Assembly (NCBI GenBank): GCA_013398175.1
Contig: VZRZ01007419.1
Coordinates: 103,482 to 167,481, forward strand
DNA from: Climacteris rufus
Lineage: Eukaryota; Chordata; Aves; Passeriformes; Climacteridae
Reading direction: 5' to 3'
DNA length: 64,000 nt
The number at the start of each line of letters is the position of its first letter. Positions within the stretch are counted from its first letter, which is position 1. The position numbers were made by a program, and so were the translations under genes. The notes below the pieces were generated by a model. It did no database searches and had not been told where the DNA came from. It saw only the letters and a program-made list of their open reading frames with translations. Below are positions 50,801 to 63,731 of this stretch, piece after piece.

Positions 50801-53045
50801 AGTAAATCTGCCCGTGAGTGACTTTTCTGCATTTTCTACTTTAGATTTTTTTGATGAATGCATCTCTATAAAAACAGGGTTTTCTGTTCTTTTCCAAGAC
50901 ATGCTGAACCAGCCCACATAAAACAACTAAACTGCATTATCATTGCTTTTTTCCTCATGTGTAAGAACAAATTATGCAACTATTTTTTCTCAGCAAAATA
51001 ATTTACAAATTGAAAAGCAAAGAGTTTCCACCATGACTAGGCTATGAAGAGTGATTTTTCAATTGCAGATGATGAAACAGTTAAAATGGCATGAAGGACC
51101 ATTCTTTGGCTGACAGTGTATAGCGGTGGGATCTCAGTGCTGGTTTGAGCAGCTTTTCTCTCTGGCTTGGTTTGTGCATCAGAAGCATTATAGCTATAAA
51201 TTCCCCTTCAAGTTTTGCAGCTCAGGAAGTATTCTCTATGCTGAAAATGTTTCCCTCCTTTCTCTGAGCTAACCAGGAAAAAAAAAAGAGTGATTTTGTA
51301 AAATCTGAGATTGACTTGACAGTGAAATTGGGTTTCACTGTCCCATTTGAGATGTCCCATTTGGCACATCTCAGCATTACATTTTTAGTAGCTCTCTTAC
51401 TTTTTGGTCATATTTTAAAATCAACTCTTCCTATCACAAACATACAATGTGGTATCACACAGCTGACTCCATGTGGAAGGAGATGAAAGGACCAACCAGA
51501 CAGACCTGAGGATTGTCTGTACAATGGATGGGTTTCTAAAGTTTTACCAAATCAGCTATGCTTGGTCAGATATTGATATAGAATGGTTATAAGATAGATT
51601 TTGCTCAACTCAAAATGTTACTAGAATTCTGGACATGCCAGTCAGGTGTTCTGTCTTGCTGTATTGCTGATTACAAGTGATTTATCTGGAACCAGTGCAT
51701 GGGAATTTTGCTGCTGTCTTTAGTAAAAGGCATTTTAAACATGTCATTTGCATTAACTTTGAAGGAGAGAAAAGAAATTAAAAACTTTAAATGAAAGAGC
51801 AGAATATTTTTAAGCAGAAATATTTTCCTTTTTTTTTTTTTTTTTCCCTTTTAAATTGCCCATGAGATGTCAAGGATCAGATCTGTGCATTTTCTCCCAT
51901 CCATGCTTTTCAGAAACAAATTTAAAAAACATTTTGTGACTTCATGTTGTGATAGGTCATTTGTGATTACATCAATCATGTGTAAATTGCATCTCAGTAT
52001 GGTGATGCAAATCACTGATGCAAATAACATATTTCACTTTGGGTTACCATAGCCACAACTGTTGCTTTGTTTAGCTATTGTGCTGTGTTCTAGTGCGAAA
52101 TCTCACAGCAAGGTTCCTTAGCTCATGCCACCACCATATTGTTTACATCTAGTGAGAGTTTAGAACAAGAAAAAAAGAAAAGAAGCTTTGCGTTTTTAAA
52201 AAAAAGTCAAGTGGAAAAACCTTTAAAACTGCTTTAATATAGAATCTTTTTTACTCATGAAACAATGTTACATAGCTTATTAACAGAATCCACAGTTTAA
52301 ATTACCATCAAGTAATAGCATTTGAAATCAAGTGTACTGCTGTTTTGGTCTTAACCTTGTTAAATTTCGCTATTATGTTTCCTTTGCATTCACAGTGATG
52401 CCTGTGAAACTGTGGTCTGGGTTATGACACCAAGAATAGATGACAGTGGCCTTGATCATATAAATGCCTACCCTGGTGGCACTGCCACCCTCAATTAATC
52501 TGTGTCAAAAAAAGAGGAGTAACAATTACATGAAGACTGGAACACCTGAAATCACAGTGTCTGTGGTAATAAGTCTTCAAACAGGATAATGATTCTACTT
52601 CCCACAATTCACATGCTATTGGGGGCATTGAAAGAAAAATACAAACAATTAAAGCTTTTGGATTTACTGGGAAAAGTTCTAAAATAGTTTTGAGCCTGCC
52701 CATTAAGGTATCAGTCATGATACTTGGGGGACTTGGCTTTTAACCCCATCAAATCTGGAGGTGCTTCAGGCTGGAAACAGCTATGTATAAATACATTGTT
52801 ATAATCTCTTATTGATAGACAGTAACTGGAAGGATTCTGCAATATCTCGGGCCTATCTGTATGATATCTATATTTATTGTAATTGTTATGTATCTTTATA
52901 TGTGATTGTTGGAGAGATATTTCCCTTAAAGCCTGAAAAGTAGCTAAAATTCACGTTATTTTCCATTTCTTCCACAGCAATGAGGCAAGAAAATTTTGTA
53001 ATCAGTGAATTTAGTTGATCATATAATAGCATAGTTTCAACCTTT

Positions 53046-53135
53046 CTGTTTAAGAAAAGGTTTAGGTATTATAAGATGTCCAAGGAAATTCTGTTTAAGA
53101 AAAGGTTTAGGTATTATAAGATGTCCAAGGAAATT
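53046..53135. repeat. Perfect tandem duplication, two copies of 45 bp
   Basis: The unit beginning ctgtttaagaaaaggtttag at 53046 and ending ccaaggaaatt is repeated without mismatch from 53091 to 53135. Perfect identity suggests a recent event or an assembly error. Confidence 0.95.
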
Positions 53136-53450
53136 GGATAATGTGATGCTGCATTCACATGGGCTTTCTTCTTTCTTTTCCCTGGAAATATTTTTCACGT
53201 TGAGGAGGTCCTAGAGCTTTGATGTGTCCATGCACAAACAGACTGCAGCACAGTTTTTTTTCATGTTTGCATTACAGTAATTAATGTGAAGCTATGTTGT
53301 GAAGCATTTGTCCTCATGAGCTGTTTATAAGTCAAGCTTCAGGTTTCTAATTCCCTTTGTGAAGTTGTGATACATTTAACACAGGCTGTTGCTTTCAAAA
53401 TTGCATGTCTCTCACAGAACTGTAACTTAAAAAAAAAACCTGCAATCAAA

Positions 53451-53583
53451 CAAATTACTTTTGTCTTCAACTTGGAAGATACAGAGCATACTTCAGCCAG
53501 CTGACTTATTCTCAGCTCTGTGAAAAACATTTCCTAGACACACACTTTTTTCTTTCTTTTTTCTTTCTTTTTTCTTTCTTTTT
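53451..53583. repeat. First copy of a 133-bp duplicated segment
   Basis: Identical to 53794-53926: a unique flank starting caaattacttttgtcttcaa followed by the first few units of the microsatellite. The second copy begins directly after the N at 53793, which suggests contig ends that should have been overlapped. Confidence 0.95.
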
Positions 53584-53792
53584 TCTTTCTTTTTTCTTTC
53601 TTTTTTCTTTCTTTTTTCTTTCTTTTTTCTTTCTTTTTTCTTTCTTTTTTCTTTCTTTTTTCTTTCTTTTTTCTTTCTTTTTTCTTTCTTTTTTCTTTCT
53701 TTTTTCTTTCTTTTTTCTTTCTTTTTTCTTTCTTTTTTCTTTCTTTTTTCTTTCTTTTTTCTTTCTTTTTTCTTTCTTTTTTCTTTCTTTTT
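53546..53792. repeat. 11-bp microsatellite/minisatellite (TTTTTTCTTTC)n
   Basis: About 22 near-perfect copies of an 11-base unit over 247 bases, ended by an unresolved base at 53793. On the minus strand it gives open frames of Lys/Arg/Glu repeats, which are a product of the repeat and not a gene. Confidence 0.97.
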
Positions 53793-53793
53793 N

Positions 53794-53926
53794 CAAATTA
53801 CTTTTGTCTTCAACTTGGAAGATACAGAGCATACTTCAGCCAGCTGACTTATTCTCAGCTCTGTGAAAAACATTTCCTAGACACACACTTTTTTCTTTCT
53901 TTTTTCTTTCTTTTTTCTTTCTTTTT
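53794..53926. repeat. Second copy of the 133-bp duplicated segment
   Basis: Repeats 53451-53583 exactly, then leaves the array after about 3.5 units and enters different unique sequence at 53927 (gactgagatccccc). Confidence 0.95.
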
Positions 53927-54350
53927 GACTGAGATCCCCCAGTTTATTGGGGCTTTCCTGGTCAGGGCTTTCTAAAGGCATTGCCTTAAATGTGGCAGAG
54001 ACAGTGTCAGCTGTAAGAGGCAGGCAGGGGCCGCCTGGAGCTGGCTGTGCCCCTCCTGTCCAGCTGCTCCGTGTTCTTGGGCTCTCGTCCCACACCACTC
54101 CGGCTGCCGCGCTGAGCACCTGCAGTGCCGCCTGGGCTTCCCAAGCAAGTCACCTTGAGGGGAAGGGATAGTCCTGGTGGGAAAGTGGGATTTGCCTGCT
54201 CTTAGACTGAAAAGAAGTGGAATTATTGCCTTGGACGTTTGCCTTATACCTGGAGTGGCGCTTTTCTGCAGAAGTGTCGGTGTGGCCGCCAGCCAGGGCA
54301 GGTGCTCACAGCCCCACTGACCTCGGCACAGCTCAGGGCCAGCACCTCTG
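53927..54350 (-). other. GC-rich segment next to an A-rich tail (possible retrocopy)
   Basis: Read on the minus strand, a GC-rich segment runs into an AATAAA (plus-strand 53952-53957) and, about 25 bases later, into the A/G-rich microsatellite. That is the layout of a retrotransposed transcript with an expanded tail. A minus-strand frame of about 65 codons crosses the segment (starting near 54119) but matches nothing I know. The right edge is uncertain; GC content falls gradually after about 54350. Confidence 0.3.
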
Positions 54351-55950
54351 GCTCTTAGCTCTATATCATTGCCTTACAACCATGACTGGAAACATGTTTC
54401 TTTTCATTTTATCAGAACTAAATGATAGATGGGGTTTTTCTCAGACTTAAATGGAAACCTACTTTTATTGGGGATTGAACAAGAAAAATTTCAGCTGCAG
54501 AAGAGAGGGCATTTTTTTTTTGCAAAGCTATTAACATTTGAGAGCAAGCTTGCATCAGACTCTTTCAGCTAGCACATATTGAGCGTTTCACAGACATGAC
54601 CCCACACTATTTGTCAGCATTTAGTTTTCTGAAGCTTGCACTTGAATAGATGATTGGGCAATGTTACACTTAAATATTCACTCAACACAAGAGGCCATAT
54701 ATTTTGTGGCATGATTTAAAAATGGGCTCATAATAACAGAATCTTTTGGATGAATCAAATAAAGGAGTGTATGCTGTAGTAATCGGTAAATACATATCCC
54801 AGTGAATCCACAGGAGTAAAACTGTTCTCATTCTTCCATGATATTTCAAAAGTGCAGCAAACTGTGTTTTCAGCTGAGGCACAAGTTTGAAAAATACTGT
54901 TTGGGATTATAAATGGGTTGCTGCCTCTTTAGCTAAACTGAAAGCCTGTTCTAGGTTATCAGCTATGCCTACCTAGTCCACCCTCTTTCCCAAAAACATG
55001 TTTCTTTATTTTTCCACTGTATCTCCTTTACAAAAATGGTGAAAATTGTATATTAATCTCAGTGAAAGAAATCTGGAGAAAGCAACTAGTTAACAGCTTG
55101 TCCTTCTGTGCTCAGATCAGAATTTAACCTGAATCCTGTGAGAATTGTTAAAAGCGAAAATTGTGGAAGTTTTCTTGCAAAGTGTTATTGATGAAAACTT
55201 TGTAAGAAATTCTTTGTTAATAACTCTTATCTCTTAGCTTGGCAGAGTGTGGCTGATAATCTCGGGTATATGATAAAGCAGCAGGAAGAATTCCATTTTT
55301 GTAAAGAGTAAATTTGAATTCCTGTTTCAACTTTCTTTTATCGCTTGTGTCATTAGAGATGTCCTTCATGTCTACTTTTAAAGATTTCACTAGGGAACAT
55401 AAATTTCAAATCCCAAAGATCTGTGTGAGTGGTCAGGAATACTAACTGATTCTTACATCTTTTTTCTGTGAGCATTGTTGATGAGGGGTATTTGCTGTGA
55501 CTAGGAAAATAGCTAAACAAACTTCTTCCTAATGTGTGTCTTTCTTTCACAAAACTTAACAGGGGCCATTCCTGTGGGCTCATTATGCTGATAACACATT
55601 TTGCTTTCTCTTTTTCCTATTGTGACTAGGGAAGCATAACCAGAACTTCTCAGAATAATTGGAAATTCTCCAGTTGGCTTCTCTACCTGTAATTGCATTG
55701 TGTGTAGTGGGCTGATGTAGGTATAAATGTAGACTCATTTGTTCATATTGAAGGATTTCTCAAAACAAAGGCAAAGAACTGTTACGTAAAGGATGGTCTC
55801 GAGTATATTCTGAGCTGAAAAGCAGGGAAAACAGTCTTGCTCCTCTGTATTGACTCTTACTGAAACTCTACTGTGGCACAGGTGAAGTGTGTGATTACAG
55901 GGCCACTCCAGAGAAGATTATACAGCAACTTGTAAGCAGTGTCTTCTGTT

Positions 55951-56285
55951 CATAGAATATGCTGAGTTGGAAGGGACCCATCAGGATCATCAAGTCTATC
56001 CAAGTCCTGGCCCTGCACAGGACACCACCAAGAGTGTGCCTGAGAGTGTTGTCCAAATGTTTCTTGAACTTGGTCAGGCTTGGTGCTATGAATCCCTGGG
56101 GAGTCTGTTCCAGTGCTCAACCACCTTCTGGGTGAAAAACCTTTTATTGATACCTAAACCTCCCCTGACTAAGCTTCATGCCATTGGGTCCTGTCACTGG
56201 TCCTGAGAGTGAAGAGATTGATGTCTGCCCCTCCAGTTCCCCCCGTGAGGATGTTGAAGACCACAGTGAGGTTGCTCTGCTTTGG
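55951..56285 (-). mobile_element. CR1 LINE 3' fragment, about 335 bp
   Basis: Starts with catagaatatgctgagttgg then aagggaccca, the reverse complement of an avian CR1 3' terminus, and extends through familiar CR1 blocks (tccaagtcctggccctgcac, ccctggggagtctgttccag, ccattgggtcctgtcactgg). The element lies on the minus strand and is 5'-truncated, as nearly all CR1 copies are. The small open frame at 55967-56206 belongs to this repeat. Confidence 0.92.
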
Positions 56286-59200
56286 TGTGTTACACCAGTA
56301 GCACCACTAATGCTAAGGATGGCTGGATGCTGCCTTGATTCTGATGCAGCTTGACAGACAAAATTCTCTTTTTATCACCCACTCTTCTTTGGGATGTGTT
56401 GGCTCCTGCTTGGATAGGAATGCAATGCACTACTGATAGAAATCAACTTTGTGAAGCAATAAACAACAAATGTGTTCTGTCACTATGCCCAAGGGGAAAC
56501 ATATCAAACCTTAGTTTTCCATGTGTTCGAGGCCAAGCCTTAAGGAAAAAGAGGGTACATGAATACACAGTGTAAAAATATAGATTGCTTCTCTTCACTC
56601 TCCATCTGTGGACCTTCGAGAGCTCTATAAACACAAGCTCACTGAGCAGCTGTATACCCCAAGGAGGCAGATAATACAGTAATAAAATATGCCAAGCAAT
56701 TTAAGGGTCCAAATCTTGATACATACCTCAGGGTTGTAAGAATTAAATAGAGTGGTTTTAGAGAGACACATTCTTCTGGGAGACTTTTTCTTATAGAAGC
56801 AGCATAAGATCAAGTTCCCTTTTTGATAAGTTCCAGACTTCGGGGGTGCTTAGTCTTTGAGCAGAATCAGAAGAGATTGCTATATAAATAATGTGAATTG
56901 AGATCTCTGGAGGAAGGTGTTTGGCTCATACAGTGGCTGGAAACAACAAGGATTCTCCTGTGCATGTTTTAACTCTATGTAGGTCTCCCTCAACATCCTA
57001 AACCCTTTTCACACTTTTAGCAGTCTCCTTTCAGCATTATTTTAATCTGAAAGATCTCTTGAACAAAAGCGTTTTTAAAACAGTCTGCAATCTTTGGTTC
57101 TATTTATTTCCCAGCTATTCTGATATCAAAGGCAGCACGGAGCAAAAGCAGAATGAAATGTGGTAAAGCAGCTGTTGGGCCAATAGTTGTGGGATCCCAC
57201 AGGACCAGAGGATCTCTGCTTTGCTGTGTGATCCAGCATTTGACGTGGGACTCTCTTAGATGACACCACCAGTGTCTGTCTCCGCTGGCACTCTGTCCAT
57301 CAGGGACGAAGGCGAGCTCCGACCCATTCTCCTTAGATGGGAAAAGGCAGGAACCATGAAGGTTGATGCAAACATTAGTAATGCTTCATCCTGCTGCTTG
57401 GGAGAAAAGGATTAATTTCCTGGCACTCTCAGGAAAGCAGGGCAAGAGCTGCTGGAGAGGCAGGCGGTGTTTGGTAAACCCTGCTGGGTACACAGAGGAA
57501 GACAGGCAAGCCTGCCTGGGGTTTGCAGGGCGAAGCCTCCCCATAGGGAGTGGTTCAAGGTGAGAGGAAGACAAACGATCTAAATACGCAGATTTTCAAT
57601 TTATTCTTTAAAAATCTTTCTTGCTACTAATGCAATGAAGAGTAATGCCAGAAAGCAAAGGGATGTAAATGTCTTGATTGTCTCTTGTCTGTGTGGTAAC
57701 AACGTAACTAAAAGCTGCCCCAGTACTTTTAATGAGAACTTCACTGCTTTGTTATTCTTTCTTACTCTTCCCCTGTCTTTTTCTTTGAACAAAATACTTT
57801 CCCTGTCTGTATAGCTCTGAGTGTGTGTACTTTGCAAAGATGCTGCCATCTGCCATTTCCTTTCCTTTCCTAAGCTGTGATCTTAGACATATATTTCAGG
57901 GGAAAGGAAGCCAAGTGGTTGAGTTTATTTTCCCTTTGTGTGAACAACAATGAGAATAATTCCAGAGCCAGGCAGTAAGGCTGCCTGAAATGCCAACTTC
58001 AAATCACCTTTTCAGCAAGGCATTAATTTGTTCTGTGAAAAATATGCTGGGTAAAAATCTCCATTTCAATTCCTCCTTCCATGCACTGGCTGGATCAATT
58101 AAACTCCATATAACAAGTTTTTGAGATGAACTCAAATAATTTTTTACTTTTTCTAACCCTTATTCCAGATAATTTTGCCTCCCTCTTAGCCCCTTACTGC
58201 ACCTGCCTCCAGCAGAAGACAGGAGAGCAGTGGAAGGTGCTGGTGGGCACATGGCAGGGCCAAGGCTGCCTCTCCTCAAGTCACTTCAGGTTGCCATGAG
58301 GCAGCCCTCACTTCCAGCTAGGACATGGCCCTCCCAGGAGTCAGAACCTCTGTGGGTGAGGGGGATTAGCAGTCCCTGCCTTCCCAGGGAGAGTGAGGAG
58401 AAAAGGAGTCCTCTTGCCCCTCCTTCATTGGTTGTGCCTTGTCTTTGGAGATGAGTGCTTCAGGAGCTGAGAAAAATATTACACGAGATCAAGATGGAAA
58501 ACATTTCTTTGCATCTGCATCTGGGAAATTAGAGCCTGTGTGTCTGTAAGCCAGCACTGCCACAAAAATATCCATGCATTGCTTGATACTTTGTGATTAT
58601 TTTTAGTCTGATCCGTTCCTTGGTCACCTGTGCCTTTTGGTCACACAACACCCTGGATCAGCACAGCCAAGGGGCATCATCAGCTTGAAACAAGAGGATG
58701 AGGCAAAATGGGACAGACCTGTTTTCATGACCAGACTCCTGCCTTAAATGATTATCAGAGACCTGAGGGCTCCCCTTACTCCTCTGGGAACTGTAGCAGT
58801 AGCCCCAAGATTTCCTTATACGTGAATAAGACCAAGCACACAGCTCCTTTCTTCCTCTTGCATCAATTGCAAACAAATAAAAAACCAAAGAGCTTTTGCT
58901 TGTCTGTAAATATATATGTTTAAATTTCAGTGATTATTAGAAAGTCTTGGAAAACAATTCAAGGACTTGTTGAGAATTAAGAAAAAAATACTCTCCCTTT
59001 TAAATTTTTTTTTTTATTTCCTAATAGCAAATTATCCCTTGATTCCTTTGTCTTTCCTGTGATCACTCCAAACTTAAACTGGAAACCTAACTGGATTTTA
59101 ATGGGAAATCTGGTCGTGCATCTAGCAGCTTTAAGGGGCATGAATAGCACAGTGTTTGAGAATGTGCTGCTATTTTGAAGACTGATGTGATTTTCTGATT

Positions 59201-62200
59201 TTGACATAAAATGAAAACATAGTGTGAGGCTGTCACAAGCATCTGAATCAGCCAGATTCTTCTTAGAAGCCAAAGACAGCTCTTGGCTCAGGTAGGCTGT
59301 TCTCCCACACTTGCCTTTGCCAAAACAGAGTGTGTGCCGAGGCTTTTTTGCTGTTGCTTTTTTTCCTCCAGATGGTGTAACGAGGGATAGACTGCCTGTT
59401 GCTTGCCAAGGGTTGTATAATATTGTGGCAAAATCCAGTCCCAAGCCACAGTTTTGAAGGTAGAATATCAATCACTTACTCATCAGGTTCCTGTGCTTCT
59501 TACATGCAGGGTCAAACGTTTGTCATCAGGCCAAGACTATTAACAAGTTTTGTCCAAATGTTTTGAGAGCGACAAAATTTGGTCTGTTTTCTCTCCAAAT
59601 GTTGATTAAAGTGTCCACTGTTGGTAAGGTAAGAGCCAATATGCAGTTGATCCTTTTTAAAAATCTGTACCTCAAACCTAAATTGCTTAAATCCCTCAGG
59701 CCAGTTAAAAATAATAATGCTTTGGGTTTGCCTGTGATTTTTCTCTATATACATTTAAAGTAAAAGCAAGAAGTTATTTGGTGTCATAAATGATTTACTT
59801 TTATGGTTGTGGTTTGAAACAGATTTGAGTTAATGAACTTCTAAAAAATAATTTCTCGCACTTAAGTTGTATTAATAAATAGAGATAAAAATAAGATAAA
59901 ATAGTTTCCAACTAAAGGGTGTGTAGTTTTTCATTAGATTGATATGTCTTTCTCCTGTTGACATGCGTCTTCAAAATAAACTTGATATTAATTGCACCTT
60001 CTCTGGGTAAGACAATGGCAGAATGATCCACCTTCTGGCTATCAGCTGTTTGAGGGGGATTAAACACATCTAGGAAAAAAGTTACCCCCTGAGAGTACTG
60101 TGTACACTCTACTTAGTCCCTGTACTTGAGAAAACTTCCAATCTAGATAGGTTTAGTGACAAAAACAGTTGGGGGAAGTCAATCATCTCCATCATCTTTC
60201 AGGTGTAATTTTGTTTTTCATAAATTGTTTTAGGGACTGTGTTCATCCAACCTTGCAGCAATCCAAGATAGCCAAAGTGATGGTGACTTAAAATTAGTGC
60301 ACTGAAATGTATGATAATAAAAGCAATTTTAATATGGCAAAATGCTGCCATTTTAATAAACTACTACAAATAGTCTCTCTCTAGTAGCAAGAGAGGGCAG
60401 GGTATTTGGTGTGGAATAATATTTTTTAAATACTTCAGAATGACAGCCTGTATGACAAACACACGTAAGAAGGTTGCTTTGCCATGAGTTATAAAACATA
60501 GGAAAAAATCTTCCAAAAAACAAGATCAGTTTTAAAAAGTGATTTAACAAACTGAGTAAGCTTGCTATCAAATTTAGGCTGTTTGGAAGGAGCATGGATT
60601 GTCAGCACCTTAGTAATATGACAACAGACAAAATCTACAGTCATTTGTTAGGTGCCCGATACACTGTGTTTGGACCACCGAAAGGATTTTCTTCCTCAAA
60701 CAATACCAGATTATTATCCTGGCTGGCAGGAAATAGCCTGTAAATTACATCTCTATCTAGCACATATAGAAGAAAAGCCAGCAGATAGTATCATACATGA
60801 AAAATTGGTTGTCTTGGTCAAACAAAAAAGAGTTTAGTCATAACATCTTTTAATTTGAGAAATCTTGAAACCACTAGTGGCAAGAATAATGCTGCAAGTA
60901 TCCAAAAGCAGATATATTAGATTGAGAGGCAAGTAATTTGTCAGCCACCCCTGTAGATAAAAGACCAAAGTGTTTGCTCAGTATCACAAAGACAGAGACT
61001 GCAGCACAAGATTACATATTCTAAGGCATCTACTTCTTTCTCTGTACACCTCTAGAGACACTGAAGAAGGTCTTAAATTTCAGCATGCTCCAGCATCTCA
61101 AGTTCTGGAGGGAGAGAGAGATTGCAGGGAGTTGTCTTTCTACAGCTGACATCTCTAGCCTCAATGTCATTCATAAATTAGGCTCCTAACAAATAACAGT
61201 GCCCCCAAGCATCCACTGCTTACAAACTGCCCTTCAGAGGGACTGAGCAATCTTCTGTAGGATGGATTAAACATTTTACAGTGCTCGTAAGAAACCAGTC
61301 TGATAAACAGGTACCAAACCAATTAAATCATCTTTGTTGGTGGATCTCCTTTAAGTCTTTAAAAATCTACTGAGAGAAGTGAGTAATTCTTTTTGCAGTA
61401 TTTTTTAGAAATTGTTTAGTGATAACTTTAAGTGATACATGCAGAAAAGGAATATAGTCGGCCATTTCAATTCTGCTTTTTTTCTTTGTTTGGCAGTTGA
61501 TCTTGAGTGCCCACAGAGCCTATTAAACTCATTTTGCTATAGCTTTACTATTGACATTTGAGATTAAATGCCAGTGTATGAAAGATTAATTTTTTTTTTT
61601 AAGGATTATGATTTTTTTTGTTTCAATACAACATTGTCAGGACCACAAGACTGTAACAGCCTGCTGTGGTGTGTTATTTCAATCATTTCTTCCTGCCTAG
61701 GGAAAACATTTCTGATTGGCACGGCTACTGTCCCTTTGTTACAAGGTTTATACAAAATCCAGCAGTGTTACTGCAATTGAACTTAATGGGAGCTGTGAAT
61801 GCTTGGCCCTCACTTTTTCCTGTTTGCAGTGCTCACTTATCTCCTCTCATCCAATAAACTACAAAACACGATAACTCCTTTGCCAAAGCAGTGGTGAATC
61901 TTGGCACTACAACACTACAGTAAAAAATCTTTTCAGTCCTAAAGCAATGCTTTCCACAGGGTATTCTCACCCACCCAGCTGTGATTCAGTCTGAAAGAGA
62001 TGGAGGCTGGAGACCGGGGGTGCTTTAGAGACTGGCCTGAGTGCCCCCCCGGACTGCCCTCCACACATTTGGCCCTGGTGTTGGGTTCAAAGGGAGGTCC
62101 AGAGCCAGTGCCTTGAGGTTTTACCTCTTGTGTTAGTTCTGGGACAGCATCCCAGCACATCTGTGTTAAGGTCTGGGAATCTAGTTCTGTATCTTTGTAC

Positions 62201-63721
62201 CAAAAACCCAGAAGAGCCCATGGAAATAGACTTTTAGAAGTGTAGGGTGCACATGTGTAATTTAAATACATCTTTCAGTGGTTTTTTTATGCTCTGAAAC
62301 AATCCTAAATTTTCAAGGGCAATGTGGGGTAGAAGAGGTGCTCATGAGGTGTTTATATAATTGTGATTGTATGCAGCCTAATAATAGACTTTCTGCTCTT
62401 CTGCTTGGTGGAAGCTTTTTCTTAATCTCCACTGGATATTAAGCAATTTAATGAATTGATGAGTAGGAGCAAGATGATTGCAGAAGTAGTCTCAGCCAGC
62501 TGAAAGTCAGCATGCATCTCTTTTTGGTGCTCTGCATTCTGTTTAAATGGTGCATTTAATTATAGGCATCACATTTGGGAGAAGTTCTTTGGTTTACAGC
62601 AGATACCTGACAGTGTCATCTAGAGTCTTCCACTACAGCAAATACTTTGCTTGAGGATTTGCCTCAACAATGTCTTTGTTTGTATCCCACCCAGTGTATA
62701 AGAAAAGACCTTCAGGGGAGCAAACCCAGCCCAGGTTCAGCATCTGTTGTTGAAGTCATCTGAAGGACACACAACTTGCATGTAACTTGGAGCACAATGC
62801 TTTCTCAGTGGCTTTGGCCAAGACTGTGACCGTCTTTTCTCTTCCTTTTGTGGGGTTATTACAGTCTGCCTGGGCCTCCCAGTGTAAACAGCATTTACAC
62901 AATCCCTGTTGTCAGCAGTTACCTGAGCAGAGATTCTGCCTTTCTGCTGCTCACTCATTCTCCTTGCTCCAAGATTATATGCACATAAAGATACAGTTTT
63001 CAGTTACAGTTTTGACTTCTAAATTTATAAATGCATGTCAGGCTTCTTGTTGTGCTACTGCTATTGCTATCATCTGTTTCATCTCTAGGGGGATGGGTCT
63101 TGTGACATTTCCAAGCTTTTTGTTGCTTAGTCTCTTCTTGAAGGGCACCCAAAATAGTATTAAATAGTTCTGAAATGGCTCCACAATGTGTTTCCAGTAG
63201 GTTTTTAGGCCTGTGGTTTAGTAGGCTTTTTTTTATTTCTTTTTTTTAATAGAGCCTAGATTGGCTTGTTAGATACAGTTGGAAAAAAAAGAGTTCTTGA
63301 CTGTGCCCCTGTCTTGCCCCACAGCAGCCTAGTTAAGTGCTGATCAGCAGCAACTGCACAGCCATAGGCTCCAAACACGAGAAATCCAGAATGTCTTCTG
63401 AGGAAAGGATAATTTACTGAGGATCATTTGGAAGTCCTGCCAATGCCTGGTTTTCTGTCTTGTGTGTCTGTAATTGGCCTGGGCAATGTGTGGCTGTTTG
63501 TATCTCACTACATGCACTGCTTTATTTCTCTGGTAAAGGTTATGCTGTTTAACTGATTAATCATCTAATGTCAACAGACTAGGGACTAGAGTTAGCAGTG
63601 GCAGCTCTTGGATTTTGAGAAGATGCAGCATATTGACTTTATAAATGTAGCTTCTGGCTTTTGCTATTTTAACATGTGATAATATTTAAAGAGCTAGTCA
63701 GGCTTCTGGAATTTTAAATAC

Positions 63722-63731
63722 GGGGGGGGGG
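63722..63731. repeat. Run of ten G
   Basis: A homopolymer of ten G in otherwise AT-rich DNA; liable to length error in sequencing. Confidence 0.9.

Noticed and set aside
53493..53873. Long minus-strand frames encoding Lys/Arg/Glu repeats
   Set aside because: They are translations of the 11-bp microsatellite, which has no stop codons in that orientation, and they cross the unresolved base at 53793.
58977..59471. Minus-strand frame of 164 codons
   Set aside because: Its first codon is TTG, no acceptor or domain was seen, and the composition is that of ordinary AT-rich non-coding DNA.
61939..62271. Minus-strand frame of 110 codons starting with ATG
   Set aside because: No recognisable family, no splice or promoter context, and a length compatible with chance in a locally GC-richer stretch.
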